Positions 16,866-25,833 of a stretch of DNA of 64,000 nt are shown here, one piece after another (the stretch's first letter is position 1; each line of letters begins with the position of its first letter). Position numbers and translations under genes: made by a program. Below the pieces are notes generated by a model, which saw only the letters and a program-made list of their open reading frames with translations, made no database searches and was not told where the DNA came from. The stretch covers positions 124,001-188,000 of the forward strand of contig NZ_BDCF01000013.1 of the NCBI RefSeq assembly GCF_001613365.1, read 5' to 3'. The stretch is from Nocardia xishanensis NBRC 101358. GTDB taxonomy: Bacteria > Actinomycetota > Actinomycetes > Mycobacteriales > Mycobacteriaceae.

Positions 16866-17456
16866 TCAGTCATGTGGGTAGAGGGTGCGCTCCCAGATCG
16901 CGGCGAGCGTGTCGACGGCCGTGTCGAGGACTTCCGGTTCGGCGCCGACCACCTCGTCGAGCAGGTAGTGCACGTTCATCGCGACCAACGCCCGGGCGAT
17001 CGATTCGTGCGGTAGCCGGGCGTCGGCGCGGGAGATCGTCTCTGCCGCAGCCTGTTCGAGCGGCTCGAGGAATTCTCGCCACAGCCCGGCGGCCTCCGCG
17101 TCCCGCTGTGATGCCTCCGCCAAGGTGCGCAGTACCGCGCCGTCGCGCTGATACATCCGTGCCGCGGACTCCAGTGCCGCACGCGCGGCCGGTCGAGGAT
17201 CGGTCGCGGTGCGCCAGCGCGCGATGGCGGCGTCGGTCACGGCGCGCAACGGGGCGAGGAGTTCTCGCAGCAGAGCGACCCGGTCGGGGAAGTAGACGTA
17301 GAACGACTTGCGCGACAACGTGGTCCGGCTCATGATCGCGCTCACCGTCACCGTGTCCGACGGCCGCTCCCGCAGCAGCGCGCTCGCCGCCGCCAGGATC
17401 TCGGCCCGCGCCTCCTGGACCGTGCGCCTGCGCCGCTTCGACTCCGCTATTGCCAC
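16866..17456 (-). CDS. TetR family regulator (EthR-like type), probably leaderless
   Basis: A 196-residue regulator with a basic start (ESKRRRRTVQEAR), the HTH VTVSAIMSRTTLSRKSFYVY and FPDRVALLRELLAPL, a pattern like EthR-type TetR proteins of mycobacteria. GTG 17456 is chosen because a near-consensus TATACT (17468-17463) ends six bases before it and no ribosome site exists, implying a leaderless mRNA. It diverges from a two-gene unit at 17508, its likely target. The very long frame extending to 18032 is spurious. Confidence 0.88.
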   Translation of the reverse strand: MAIAESKRRRRTVQEARAEILAAASALLRERPSDTVTVSAIMSRTTLSRKSFYVYFPDRVALLRELLAPLRAVTDAAIARWRTATDPRPAARAALESAARMYQRDGAVLRTLAEASQRDAEAAGLWREFLEPLEQAAAETISRADARLPHESIARALVAMNVHYLLDEVVGAEPEVLDTAVDTLAAIWERTLYPHD

Positions 17457-17507
17457 GGTGGCAGTATAGGTCGTAGCGTTGGTGCCGCCCTGGCCCGAGG
17501 AGTTCGC

Positions 17508-17894
17508 ATGATCACCCACTCCCGTCCAACGGCCACGAGAACCACTGTGGCGCAGTGGTATTGCCTCGTAGTCGGACTGTTCCTGCTGATCCGCTCGGTC
17601 ACCACGCTGCTCGGTGATCCGGTGTTCGCCACGCCCGGGTCCGGGTGGCGCGCGGTGCTGCAAGCGGTGGTCGCGGTGGCGTTGCTGGCGGGGTTGCGCA
17701 CCCGGCCGGTCCCGGTGGTCGTGGCGGTCGGGGCCCTCTACGCGTCCGAGACGGTACTGGGAGCGCTGGGCGGCGATGCCATCCTCGGCATCATCCCGGT
17801 GGACATGCGGGACCGCATCGTGCACCCGACCCTCGCGATCGCAGCCGCGCTCGTGGTTCTGGTCGCGCGTCGCGGAGGTCGGGCCGATGACTGA
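17508..17894 (+). CDS. DUF4383-like four-helix membrane protein
   Basis: A 128-residue protein with four hydrophobic segments (VAQWYCLVVGLFLLI, a second at WRAVLQAVVAVALLAGL, a third at VPVVVAVGALYAS, the last at TLAIAAALVVLVA). The layout resembles DUF4383 membrane proteins but the match is weak. It overlaps the start of the next gene by eight bases, so the two are translationally coupled. The divergent TetR gene at 17456 probably controls both. Confidence 0.7.
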   Translation: MITHSRPTATRTTVAQWYCLVVGLFLLIRSVTTLLGDPVFATPGSGWRAVLQAVVAVALLAGLRTRPVPVVVAVGALYASETVLGALGGDAILGIIPVDMRDRIVHPTLAIAAALVVLVARRGGRADD

Positions 17895-18546
17895 CGTGGT
17901 CCGCGCATTCGAGGAAGAGAGCCTGGCCTGTGCGCGGGTCCTGGCCGAGCTCACCCCGCCCGAGTTCGCGCGGCCCACCCCGTGCCCGCCGTGGACCGTA
18001 GCCGAGTTGATCGCACACGTCACCGCTGCCATCGCCCGCGTCCCCGACGGTCTGGCCGCCCCCGCACCGTCGCGCGCGGATCTCGACGCCAGCGGCTATT
18101 ACCATCCGCGCATCTTCGACTCGACCGCCAATGCCGACCGCGTGGCCGCGGCCCAGCGCGCCGCGGCGGCCCAGCCGGATCCGGCCGACTTGGTCGCCGC
18201 TTTCGACCACCAACGCCGCCGCAGCATGGACGGCATCGCCCACCAACCACCCGATCGGCTGATCGTGACTCGCTGGGGCGACGGCATGGCCCTGGACGAA
18301 TTCCTGCTCACCCGCGTGGTGGAACTGGTCCTGCACGGACTGGATCTGGCCGCCGCGCTGGACCGCCCCATCTGGGCCACCTCCACCGCGGCGGCACTCG
18401 TCACCGGCTTCCTCGGCGTGGATACCGCTGCGACTCGGCTCGGCTGGGATCAGCCGACCGCGCTGGCCAAAGGGAGCGGACGTGCGCCACTCACCCCGGA
18501 CGAGCAGACCGAGCTCGCTCGAATTCCCCTGCGCCCGTTCGGCTGA
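17887..18546 (+). CDS. Maleylpyruvate isomerase-family (mycothiol-dependent, DinB-like) protein
   Basis: A 219-residue protein of the actinobacterial TIGR03083/MDMPI type: FEEESLACARVLAELTPPEF, then CPPWTVAELIAHVTAA (first metal histidine), DRVAAAQRAAAA, and LTRVVELVLHGLDLAAAL with the second histidine. Members bind zinc through three histidines and some use mycothiol; the specific reaction is unknown. It is coupled to the upstream membrane protein gene. Confidence 0.85.
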   Translation: MTDVVRAFEEESLACARVLAELTPPEFARPTPCPPWTVAELIAHVTAAIARVPDGLAAPAPSRADLDASGYYHPRIFDSTANADRVAAAQRAAAAQPDPADLVAAFDHQRRRSMDGIAHQPPDRLIVTRWGDGMALDEFLLTRVVELVLHGLDLAAALDRPIWATSTAAALVTGFLGVDTAATRLGWDQPTALAKGSGRAPLTPDEQTELARIPLRPFG

Positions 18547-18564
18547 ACTCGGCCGCCCCAGCGC

Positions 18565-19452
18565 TCACTCCCGGACAGCGGGCGCGAGGACCTGCGCGCA
18601 CCACTCGTGGAAGCTCGTCGGGCTCGCGGTCTCCGGAGTGCGTCGGCCGTCATCGAGACCCTCGTCCTTTGCGCGCATCATGTCGACGAATCCGTCCACG
18701 AACGCGTCCCCGAGTCCGGCGAGGGTGGCTCGGAATTCGTCGAGCGACTGGCGCCGGTAGCGGATCGGGCGGCCGAGCACTTCGGACATGATGTGCGCCA
18801 TGTCGTTCGGCGAAAGATCCTCGGGGCCGAGGACCGCGACCTCGCCGGTGCCTGTCCACGAGCGGTCGAGCAGCAGGCCTGCGGCGGCCGCGGCGATGTC
18901 TCGGGTGGCGACGATCGGCGCTTTGCGGTCGGCGCCGAGGGTTCCGGTGAACACACCGTCGTCTCGAATCGAAACAGCCTGTCGCAGTATGTTGTCCATG
19001 AAGGATGGGTTCGCCAGTGCCCGGTAGGCCACGCCCGTACTCGCGAGGAGGTCGTCCATCGCCAGCGACGCTGTCACCAGCCCGGCGCGGTCGGCGACAG
19101 GGGTGCCGCGGCCGAGCGCCGAAACGCCGACGACGTGCCCGACTCCGTGGGTGGTCAACGCCTTCCCGGCGGCGCGAGTGAACTCGGAATACGCGGCGTC
19201 CAGGCTCGATGCCCGTGCGGCAGGCGGGACCAGCCAGAAGACGGCGTCCGCGCCGGCGAAGGCCTGTTCCACGACGTCGGCGTCGCCGTGCGAGCCGGCG
19301 ACGACATCGACGCGGGCGCGGACCGCCTCGGGCAGCCTTCCGGGATCGCGCACGATGACGCGCAATTCTTCACCTCCGGTGTGGATTTCGGTGAGCAGGA
19401 TGTCCAGCAGTCGGCCGCCGATCTGGCCGGTGGGAGTGGTGATAACGATCAT
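18565..19452 (-). CDS. NmrA-family NAD(P)-binding protein
   Basis: A 295-residue atypical SDR: MIVITTPTGQIGGRLLDIL at the start (GxxGxxG), LRVIVRDPGRLPEAVRARVD, QAFAGADAVFWLVPP, GVGHVVGVSALGRG and a late helix. The Tyr-x3-Lys pair is not in the usual place, as in NmrA-like redox sensors and isoflavone-reductase-like enzymes. ATG 19452 places the Rossmann motif at the N-terminus; the longer frame to 19539 would overlap the divergent LysR promoter. It is divergent from a LysR gene (67 bases between starts), the classic arrangement of a LysR target. Confidence 0.88.
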   Translation of the reverse strand: MIVITTPTGQIGGRLLDILLTEIHTGGEELRVIVRDPGRLPEAVRARVDVVAGSHGDADVVEQAFAGADAVFWLVPPAARASSLDAAYSEFTRAAGKALTTHGVGHVVGVSALGRGTPVADRAGLVTASLAMDDLLASTGVAYRALANPSFMDNILRQAVSIRDDGVFTGTLGADRKAPIVATRDIAAAAAGLLLDRSWTGTGEVAVLGPEDLSPNDMAHIMSEVLGRPIRYRRQSLDEFRATLAGLGDAFVDGFVDMMRAKDEGLDDGRRTPETASPTSFHEWCAQVLAPAVRE

Positions 19453-19519
19453 GCTTCGAGTCTCGGCGCGGCTGTTTGCCGAGTCCAATACCCTTTGCGC
19501 CAATTGATACCTTGAAGGC

Positions 19520-20326
19520 ATGGATCTGGATCTGCGCAAGCTCCGCTACTTCGTCGCGGTGGCCGAGCACCGGCACTTCGGCCGGGCGGCGGAACAGCTC
19601 TACATCGCCCAGCCGGTTCTCAGCCGACAGATCCGGGCTTTCGAACAGGAGCTGGACTGCGCTCTGCTCGTGCGGACCACCCGCAGCGTGGAGCTGACCG
19701 CCGCCGGGAAGCGGCTCTACGAGGAGGCGCAGGGGATCCTCCCGGCCGTCGACGCGGCTGTGCGGCGCGTGCAGGACGCCGACCGAGGCGTCCAACGGCT
19801 CGTGGTCGCCTTTTCGCCGGGACTGCATGTGTCGGAAGCGATCCGGGCCTTCGCCTCGCGTTACCCCGATGTCGAGACCGGCATCATCCCGGTGCGCTGG
19901 TGGGATCCGGACGCGCCGCTGCGCGACGGCCGAGCCCAGATCGGTTATCTACGAAGGCCGTTCGACGACTCGGGGTTGCAAACCATCTCCCTCGGCCACG
20001 AGCCCAGGGTCGCCTGTATGCCCGCGACTCACCCGCTGGCGTGCCGAACGCAGCTCACCCGCGCCGACCTCGACAGCGAGCGGATGCTCGACATGCCGAC
20101 TCGGCGGACGTCCTCGTTGGAAGAAAAGTTCGAGCTCATCGCTTCCGGGCACGGCATCGCGCTCGTCCCGCTGAGTGTGGCGCGGTCCTACTCCCGCCCC
20201 GACCTCGTCCATCTCTCCGTCTCCGACGCGCCACGGGTGGAGACGTGCCTGGCCGTCGCCACGGACCGGCGCGAGAAGCTACTGCTCGATTTCCTCGAGA
20301 TCGCCACCGCGACGCTGCGGCACTGA
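19520..20326 (+). CDS. LysR family transcriptional regulator
   Basis: A 268-residue LysR protein. The winged HTH is at 1-60: LDLRKLRYFVAVAEHRHFG, AEQLYIAQPVLSRQIRAFE, ELDCALLVRTTRSVELT. The effector domain follows (LVVAFSPGLHVSEAIRAF) but is shorter than the usual ~300-residue family members. It should bind the 67-base gap shared with the NmrA-family gene and activate or repress it. Confidence 0.9.
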   Translation: MDLDLRKLRYFVAVAEHRHFGRAAEQLYIAQPVLSRQIRAFEQELDCALLVRTTRSVELTAAGKRLYEEAQGILPAVDAAVRRVQDADRGVQRLVVAFSPGLHVSEAIRAFASRYPDVETGIIPVRWWDPDAPLRDGRAQIGYLRRPFDDSGLQTISLGHEPRVACMPATHPLACRTQLTRADLDSERMLDMPTRRTSSLEEKFELIASGHGIALVPLSVARSYSRPDLVHLSVSDAPRVETCLAVATDRREKLLLDFLEIATATLRH

Positions 20327-20527
20327 TCGTGGCAACTCGCCGAAGCGCAGTACCTCCGACAGTCGAATTCGACTACCTGCCTGTACTTCCGCGTCCCAGG
20401 TGATCGGCACGGCCATGCCAAGCAAGCCCGTCAGGATGCCGACGACCCAACGCCCGTGTGGTTCTGGTACATCCGCCACCGGCAGGGCTACGCAGTCTGC
20501 GAAGCAGCCGATTGCTGAGACGTCTGG

Positions 20528-22105
20528 TCAGTCGAAGGGCGACTTGTCAATAGCGCAGCCGGTGCCTTCCGGTGGTAGCAGGCCCGTGAACAGGTACTCC
20601 CGTTTGGTCCGCTCGGCGCAGCTGCTCGGCACGTACATGCTGCTGTGGCCGGCACCTTCGATCACCACCACCCGGGCGTCGGCCAGCTGGGCGGCGCCCG
20701 CGTAGGCGCCTGGCAACGGGGTCGCGGGGTCGAATCTGCTGTTGAGCACCAAGATCGGCGCAGCGGTGCGGCGATTCCACGGTCCGGTGTACCGGTCGGC
20801 GTCATGGCCTCGCCAGAACGCGCAGGTGGAGGTGCCGAAGACGGCGACCCGACCGAAATACGGCACCCGCAGATCTTCCGATACCGCTGCGCGGCTGTAG
20901 ATGCTGGTGTCGGTCGGCACCACACTGTCGGTGCACTGAATCGCGTGGTACGCCTCGGTGCGGTTGCCCAGGTAGGACGCGCCGCGCGCGACCGGCAGCA
21001 GTCCTGGAACGGTGGTGCCCGCGTCGAACAGCTTCTGCAGCAGCACCGCCAGGTCCGGGTAGGTGGACGACTGCGAAAGACTGGCTGCCGCATTGATGAT
21101 CGCCGAATAGGTCCACGCCTGACCATCCACCTTGATCGGTGCCAGCCGAGCCCGCTCCGCGAGCACCGTCCACTTCAGCCTCGGATCGCCGGAGGAAAAA
21201 GCGCAGCGCGGCCCGGCCGCCGAACACTGTTGCAGAAATGCTTCGAAGGTGGCGGCGATGCCGTCGGCGACGCCCTGCCGGGTGTCCAGCGGAACCGTGG
21301 CGCCCTGTCCGTCGTGGCCGTTGATGTTGCCCTCGAAGTCCATCGAGCCATCGAAGACCATCGCGCGCACCCGGCTGGGGAACATGTTCGCGTAGATCGC
21401 GCCGAGCTGGGTTCCGTAGGAAATACCGTGATAAGTGAGCTTCGGATCCCCGACGGCGCGGCGCAACAGTTCCAGATCCCGCGCGGTGTTGGCGGTCGAG
21501 GCGTGGTTCAGGATCGGACCGGCCTGCTGCTCGCAGCGGTCGGCGAACTCCTTGGACCAGTCGTAGTACGGGGCCTCTTGGCCTGCGGCGGTGGGCATCT
21601 CGGGCACCGAGCCGAGAAATGCCAACTGTTCGTCCACGGACGGAAAACAGCGCACCGCCGCACTGCGTGCCACCGCTCGGGTGTCCCAGGAGACCACGTC
21701 GAACCGCGACCGCAGCTCATCGGAGAACAGCCACGGCCACCGAGCCCGTTCGCGCAGGCGATCCACCCCTGACGGGCCGGGACCGCCGAAGTTGACGAAC
21801 AGTGTGCCGATCCGCTGACTCGGATCGGCGGCGGGCAGTTCGATCACCGCCAACTCGATCTGGTCACCGTGCGGCTGGTTGTAGTCCAGCGGCACCTTCG
21901 CGGACGCGCACTGGAAGCCGTCCTGGCAGTCGGACCACTGCATGGTTGGGGTGTCCGCCGCCTGAGCCAGGCGATCGATGTAGGGGTCGCCGCCTTCCTC
22001 CGCCGCCGCGGGCACGGGGGCGCCGAGCACACCGGCTCCGATCAGGAGCGCCAGTGCGGCGCGCCGGATCCGGTGAGATCTGTTGGGTCCCAGGCGTAGA
22101 TCCAA
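20528..22105 (-). CDS. Secreted alpha/beta-hydrolase, tripeptidyl-aminopeptidase-like
   Basis: A 525-residue exported hydrolase. TTG 22105 was chosen: GGGAGG stands seven bases upstream and it gives a textbook signal peptide (RIRRAALALLIGAGVLGA, then AAA cleavage). The mature part has VNFGGPGPSG (oxyanion hole), nucleophile elbow HGISYGTQLG with serine, Asp in SRFDPATPL and His in GAGHSSMYV; the end is a TAP-like C-terminal domain. Such enzymes (SlpD/SlpE, mycobacterial CaeA/Hip1 type) are cell-wall-associated proteases or esterases. An upstream in-frame ATG (22246) would put 47 unconserved residues before the signal. Confidence 0.88.
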   Translation of the reverse strand: MDLRLGPNRSHRIRRAALALLIGAGVLGAPVPAAAEEGGDPYIDRLAQAADTPTMQWSDCQDGFQCASAKVPLDYNQPHGDQIELAVIELPAADPSQRIGTLFVNFGGPGPSGVDRLRERARWPWLFSDELRSRFDVVSWDTRAVARSAAVRCFPSVDEQLAFLGSVPEMPTAAGQEAPYYDWSKEFADRCEQQAGPILNHASTANTARDLELLRRAVGDPKLTYHGISYGTQLGAIYANMFPSRVRAMVFDGSMDFEGNINGHDGQGATVPLDTRQGVADGIAATFEAFLQQCSAAGPRCAFSSGDPRLKWTVLAERARLAPIKVDGQAWTYSAIINAAASLSQSSTYPDLAVLLQKLFDAGTTVPGLLPVARGASYLGNRTEAYHAIQCTDSVVPTDTSIYSRAAVSEDLRVPYFGRVAVFGTSTCAFWRGHDADRYTGPWNRRTAAPILVLNSRFDPATPLPGAYAGAAQLADARVVVIEGAGHSSMYVPSSCAERTKREYLFTGLLPPEGTGCAIDKSPFD

Positions 22106-22273
22106 TCGAGGGCCTCCCTGTGCACGGATCGACGAACCGGGCGATCTTGTCACACGTCCGGCGACGACTGCCACAACCAGAGAGACTCCGCACATCGCGC
22201 GAAACCGGGGAAGGGCGCAAAGCGACTGCTCGGCAACCACTTTCACGTCAGCACGGCTTCGAGTGCGTAGACG

Positions 22274-22713
22274 CGACCGGAACCTCGGTTAGGCTTCGCC
22301 CTCCATCCCCTTCTCGCATGCGTATACCGGCAGGTCGCGGACGGCGGTTTCGGCCCCGACTACCAGTTGCTCCGGCTGCTAAGCGGTGACGCCGAACCGT
22401 GGTGTCGGCCTATCTCACCAACCGGGCCGCCGGTGCGGGAACCGAGTGGGCTTGGCCGGAAGGTGTGGTGCCCATCCTGACTCGAGGCTGTGGCATGTAC
22501 GCGTGCGTCGACTGCCACAGCGATGAGGGCACGGTCCTGTTGTTCGAGCCCAACCCGGGCGATCCGGACTCTGCTTGGTTCATCGATTCGCCGAGCCTGG
22601 CGCAGTGGTTCGAGCGCTATCTCGACGACACCGGCTGGTGGGTCGCAGCCGAGGAAGGCGAAGACGTCGACGATATGCCGCTGTGGACGCTCGCCCGAGG
22701 GCGCGCCGACTGA
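22274..22713 (+). pseudogene. SUKH (SMI1/KNR4) family immunity-type protein, frameshifted
   Basis: Frame 2 from about 22274 reads LGFALHPLLACVYRQVADGG followed by FGPDYQLLRLLSGD; the continuation SAYLTNRAAGAGTEWAWPEG, RGCGMYACVDCHSDEG, DSPSLAQWFERYLDD is in frame 1, so there is a frameshift at about 22381-22399. The N-terminal start is also missing (a stop at 22268-22270). Together they make a typical actinobacterial SMI1/KNR4 domain, a family that includes immunity proteins against polymorphic toxins. It is probably inactive unless the C-terminal part is expressed from GTG 22399. Confidence 0.72.
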
Positions 22714-22869
22714 CCACACCCCAGACGGCAGGGTGGCCTGCCCGGCCGGAATGCACCCAAGCACATTGCCACCCAGCATGATTCGCTGTCAGAAACCTCA
22801 TGCCCGATTACCGCCCGGCTGTAGCCGAAATGGCTCGATCTGACGGAGCCGCGAACGTAGGCTGCCCAC

Positions 22870-23205
22870 ATGTGCATCTACCCCAGCCGGACGCATCTGG
22901 TGTGCTTGTCCTGCCGGGTTTCCTCCAAGCACTCGATCGGACGTGGGCCGGACCGTTGCCCGCAATGCCCTGGGAACCTCATCGACGCCGGTCCGCACTT
23001 GGCGGTGCCCAGGAAAGTCGACAATGCGGGGTGGCGAGCGCTCGACGCCGTGCTCGATTCCGGGCTGAACTTCTACGGCGGCTGCTGTGGCGCCGGTCCC
23101 GGCTACCGGCCCCGCACGCCGCGCGAGGTTCGAGAGCGGCTGAGTCTCGCCGAACGCACGGGTATGCCGATCGCCGAGGCGCTGGCCACGGCCGATCCCA
23201 AGTGA
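22870..23205 (+). CDS. Conserved actinobacterial zinc-ribbon-like protein
   Basis: A 111-residue protein with cysteine pairs HLVCLSCRVSSKHS and RCPQCPG spaced like a zinc ribbon, then DAGPHLAVPRKVDNAGWRAL, a CC pair (GGCCGAGPGYRPRTPREVRE) and a charged C-terminal helix. I recognise the pattern as a conserved but uncharacterised actinobacterial family. ATG 22870 starts directly before the first cysteine block. No obvious operon partner; it converges on folE with a strong hairpin between them. Confidence 0.72.
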   Translation: MCIYPSRTHLVCLSCRVSSKHSIGRGPDRCPQCPGNLIDAGPHLAVPRKVDNAGWRALDAVLDSGLNFYGGCCGAGPGYRPRTPREVRERLSLAERTGMPIAEALATADPK

Positions 23206-23340
23206 CCGTCTGCCGTGCGCGGCGCGAACTGGTCGACGTTCAACCAATTCATCGCCCGCGAACTCAATGGCGGTCTACGCCCGTCTGTGTCGGCATGTCT
23301 CACCTCGGCTCGGTCGTTGTACTCACCGCAGCGGCGCACT

Positions 23341-23368
23341 GCGCGTCAGCGATCAACCGCTGACGCGC
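23341..23368. terminator. Bidirectional hairpin between zinc-ribbon gene and folE
   Basis: Perfect 11-base arms GCGCGTCAGCG / CGCTGACGCGC with a six-base loop. It serves two convergent genes. Confidence 0.75.
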
Positions 23369-23385
23369 GTCCGCGGACCCCGGCG

Positions 23386-23979
23386 TCAGGGGACGATGCC
23401 GGTCAGGGCGAAGAACTCCTGGCGTGAGCGCGCGTCTTCCCGCAGGGTGCCGAGCAGCGTGGAGGTGACGGTGGTGGTTCCGGCCGCTTGGACTCCGCGC
23501 AAGGTCATGCAGGTGTGTTCGGCCTCGATGACCACTCCGACCCCCTTGGGGTCCAGGTGTTCGATGAGCCAGTCGGCGATCTGCTTGGTCAGCCGTTCCT
23601 GGACCTGCGGGCGACGGGAGAAGTGTTCGACGATGCGGGCCAGTTTGGACAGGCCGAGAATGCGATCACCGGGCAGATAGCCGACGTGGGCGACGCCGAC
23701 GAATGGCAGCAGGTGGTGTTCGCACACCGACCGCAGCGGGATGCGGCGCGCCAGCACGAGTTCGTCGTAGCCCTCCTCGTTGGGGAAGGTGGTCAGGTCG
23801 AACGAGCGCGGGGTGAACAACTCGGCATAGGCGCGGGCCATCCGTCCCGGGGTGGATTGCAGGTGTTCGTTGTCGAGACCGACACCGAGTGCGGTCAGAA
23901 AGGTGCGGGCGGCCTCTTCGGCGGCGGCCAGGTCGACGGTCCCGGGATTGTGGACGACGCGCAGTGCGGGTTGAGACAT
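23386..23979 (-). CDS. folE: GTP cyclohydrolase I
   Basis: A 197-residue GTP cyclohydrolase I (GTP to dihydroneopterin triphosphate). The zinc-binding SVCEHHLLPFVGVAHVGYL block, GLSKLARIVEHFSRRPQVQE, and EAEHTCMTLRGVQ (third zinc ligand) are all intact, so it should be active. It is the last gene of a three-gene unit with a 140-residue membrane protein (gap four bases) and a DUF2231 membrane protein, behind a palindromic operator. This context is not a folate operon, so it may be a second, regulated FolE copy making pterin for another purpose or under stress. Confidence 0.93.
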   Translation of the reverse strand: MSQPALRVVHNPGTVDLAAAEEAARTFLTALGVGLDNEHLQSTPGRMARAYAELFTPRSFDLTTFPNEEGYDELVLARRIPLRSVCEHHLLPFVGVAHVGYLPGDRILGLSKLARIVEHFSRRPQVQERLTKQIADWLIEHLDPKGVGVVIEAEHTCMTLRGVQAAGTTTVTSTLLGTLREDARSRQEFFALTGIVP

Positions 23980-23983
23980 TCGT

Positions 23984-24406
23984 TCAGTTCCCGCCGACGC
24001 CGAGAGCGGTGAGCAGGACCAGCACCACAGTGGTCACCGCGAGAACGCCGTGCCCACCGACGATCGCGACCGGGAAATGCCGCTCGGCCGGGGCCTCGGC
24101 CGCGACCCGGTTCGCGGTGCGGGCCCGGTAGACCGGCAGCCAGCGCGCCAGCATCGTGAATCCGAGTAGCGCGACCGGCACGAGCAGTCCGAACGCGACC
24201 CAGGCCAGCGCTTCGTTGTCGATGGCGAGGTAGACGATCCATACCAGCAGCCCGGCCACGGCGAGCAGGAAGTGCCCGAACACGACCGGAACCGGAAGGT
24301 GACTGGAACTCGGTTGGCGTGCACCGCCTTTGGCGATCCAAGTGCCCAGCAGAACGAACCCGCCGGCCGCGGTGAGCAGCCAGAGAATCAGAGCTGCGAT
24401 GCCCAT
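23984..24406 (-). CDS. Four-helix membrane protein in the DUF2231-folE unit
   Basis: 140 residues with four membrane segments: GIAALILWLLTAAGGFVLL, FGHFLLAVAGLLVWIVYL, WVAFGLLVPVALLGFTML and VLAVTTVVLVLLTALGV; histidines at the segment starts (GHFLL, RHFPV, GGHGV) could bind heme, but that is inference. ATG 24406 has AGGAG close upstream. It lies between DUF2231 and folE genes in the same direction and probably on one mRNA. Family not named. Confidence 0.75.
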   Translation of the reverse strand: MGIAALILWLLTAAGGFVLLGTWIAKGGARQPSSSHLPVPVVFGHFLLAVAGLLVWIVYLAIDNEALAWVAFGLLVPVALLGFTMLARWLPVYRARTANRVAAEAPAERHFPVAIVGGHGVLAVTTVVLVLLTALGVGGN

Positions 24407-24444
24407 GATGACTCCTGAAAGAGAAGGGACGGAAGGGGAGGGGG

Positions 24445-24957
24445 TCAGCGGCGGTAGCCGGCGGCCTGTGTGGTCTCGTCGGCGACCCGCACGCCGTAGT
24501 GGTAGGCGAGCTTGCCGCCCAGATAGCCCGACACCGCGAGCACCGCCACAGCGATGATCGACAGCGTGAGCGGGCCGGTCGGCACGGCGCCTTCGACTTC
24601 GGTTGCGGACGCACGCCACCAGAAATCGAGTGTGAACGCCAGGGTGACAGCCAGATTCAGACCCATGTGCACCAGCCCGATCCGGAACGCCTGCGTCCCG
24701 GTCGGGATGGCGAAGAGGTCCAGGAATCCGACCGTCGCGGCGGCGAGAGCGCCCAGCACGCCGATGGCGATCAGCCATTGCGCGCCGCGTGCGAGGAACG
24801 CGGGTTCGCCGACGACGTGCGAGCCGATGTCGAACACCAGGCTGGCCAGCCACGCCCCGATCGGCACGGTGACCAGGATCGGATGGAACGGATGACCGTA
24901 CGGCCCGGCCAGCGCAACGCTGACCGGACGCTTGGCCTGCCGCATGTCATCGAGCAC
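24445..24957 (-). CDS. DUF2231 membrane protein
   Basis: A 170-residue DUF2231 protein: GHPFHPILVTVPIGAWLASL with the family's HP..HP-like histidines, GAQWLIAIGVLGALAAATVG, LVHMGLNLAVTLAFTLDFWW and a last segment SIIAVAVLAVSGYLGG. DUF2231 proteins are four-helix membrane proteins, probably redox or heme related. GTG 24957 is preceded by GGAGG with five-base spacing. It is the first gene of the unit that ends with folE, immediately downstream of the palindrome at 24983-25010. Confidence 0.85.
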   Translation of the reverse strand: MLDDMRQAKRPVSVALAGPYGHPFHPILVTVPIGAWLASLVFDIGSHVVGEPAFLARGAQWLIAIGVLGALAAATVGFLDLFAIPTGTQAFRIGLVHMGLNLAVTLAFTLDFWWRASATEVEGAVPTGPLTLSIIAVAVLAVSGYLGGKLAYHYGVRVADETTQAAGYRR

Positions 24958-24982
24958 GACAACCTCCGCACCGCCGTCATCT

Positions 24983-25010
24983 AATTACACCAATAAATCT
25001 TGGTGCAATT
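24983..25010. promoter_or_regulatory. 28-bp palindromic operator for the DUF2231-folE unit
   Basis: AATTACACCAA and TTGGTGCAATT (10 of 11 pairs) flank a six-base AT-rich centre. It lies between the two divergent genes and is strikingly AT-rich for this genome, as expected of a promoter-operator. Confidence 0.75.
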
Positions 25011-25089
25011 GAGTGATGTCGTCAAGCTCCGCACATCAGCGCCGTACCCGAGCAGTTCCGTCCAGCATGATCGGCGTTATTATGGACCG

Positions 25090-25788
25090 GTGACCAAGGA
25101 AGCGGCCATCGGCGCCGTCGCGGCGCTAGACGACGAACTGCGCCGGAGCATGTACTGGTTCATCCGCCGCGCCGGGCGTCCCATCACGCGCGACGAAGCC
25201 GCCGAACACGCCGGGATCTCACGGAAACTCGCCGCGTTCCACCTCGACAAACTCGTCGATGCCGGACTGCTGCAAGCTCGCTACGAACACGCGGGCGGAA
25301 TCCGGCGGGTCGGGCGCACGCCCAAGGTGTACGTGCCCGCCGACACCGAAATCCGCGTCAGCATCCCCGAACGCCGCCACGAAGTCTTGGCCGAGATCCT
25401 GATGAACGCGGTACTCACCGAGGCCACCGGCGAGACCGCGCGCGATGCCGCCCTTCGCGTCGCCGCGGATCGAGGCGCCCGAACCGGGCGCGACCTTCGT
25501 GAACGGCTGCGGCCGGGACGACTCGGCGCCGAACGCGCCCTCACGCTCCTGCACACCACGCTCGGCGAAGAAGGCTTCGAACCAGCCAGAACCGCACCGG
25601 CGTGCCTGCGACTGCGCAACTGCCCCTTCCATCCGCTGACTGCCCAGGCCCCCGACCTGGTGTGCGCGCTCAACCACACCTACCTCACCGGCTTGCTTCG
25701 CGGACTCGAAGCCGACACCATCCACGCCGAACTCGCACCCGCCCCCGGCGAATGCTGCGTCGAACTCCGCGCCCAACCCGACGCCTGA
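25090..25788 (+). CDS. ArsR-like HTH regulator with C-terminal cysteine cluster
   Basis: A 232-residue regulator. The winged HTH spans about 15-75 (ELRRSMYWFIRRAGRPITRD, AGISRKLAAFHLDKLVDAGL). The C-terminus has a cysteine set: PACLRLRNCPFH, DLVCALNHTYL and GECCVEL, reminiscent of SufR-type Fe-S sensing regulators but with different spacing. Start GTG 25090 lies seven bases after TATTAT (25078-25083) with no ribosome site, so a leaderless mRNA is likely; the longer frame to 25000 would translate the operator. It probably senses redox or iron-sulphur state and controls the divergent DUF2231-folE operon. Confidence 0.85.
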   Translation: MTKEAAIGAVAALDDELRRSMYWFIRRAGRPITRDEAAEHAGISRKLAAFHLDKLVDAGLLQARYEHAGGIRRVGRTPKVYVPADTEIRVSIPERRHEVLAEILMNAVLTEATGETARDAALRVAADRGARTGRDLRERLRPGRLGAERALTLLHTTLGEEGFEPARTAPACLRLRNCPFHPLTAQAPDLVCALNHTYLTGLLRGLEADTIHAELAPAPGECCVELRAQPDA

Positions 25789-25833
25789 GAGCCCTCGGCT
25801 ACCGGGCACCGATGTGAGGGATGACCTTCGATT

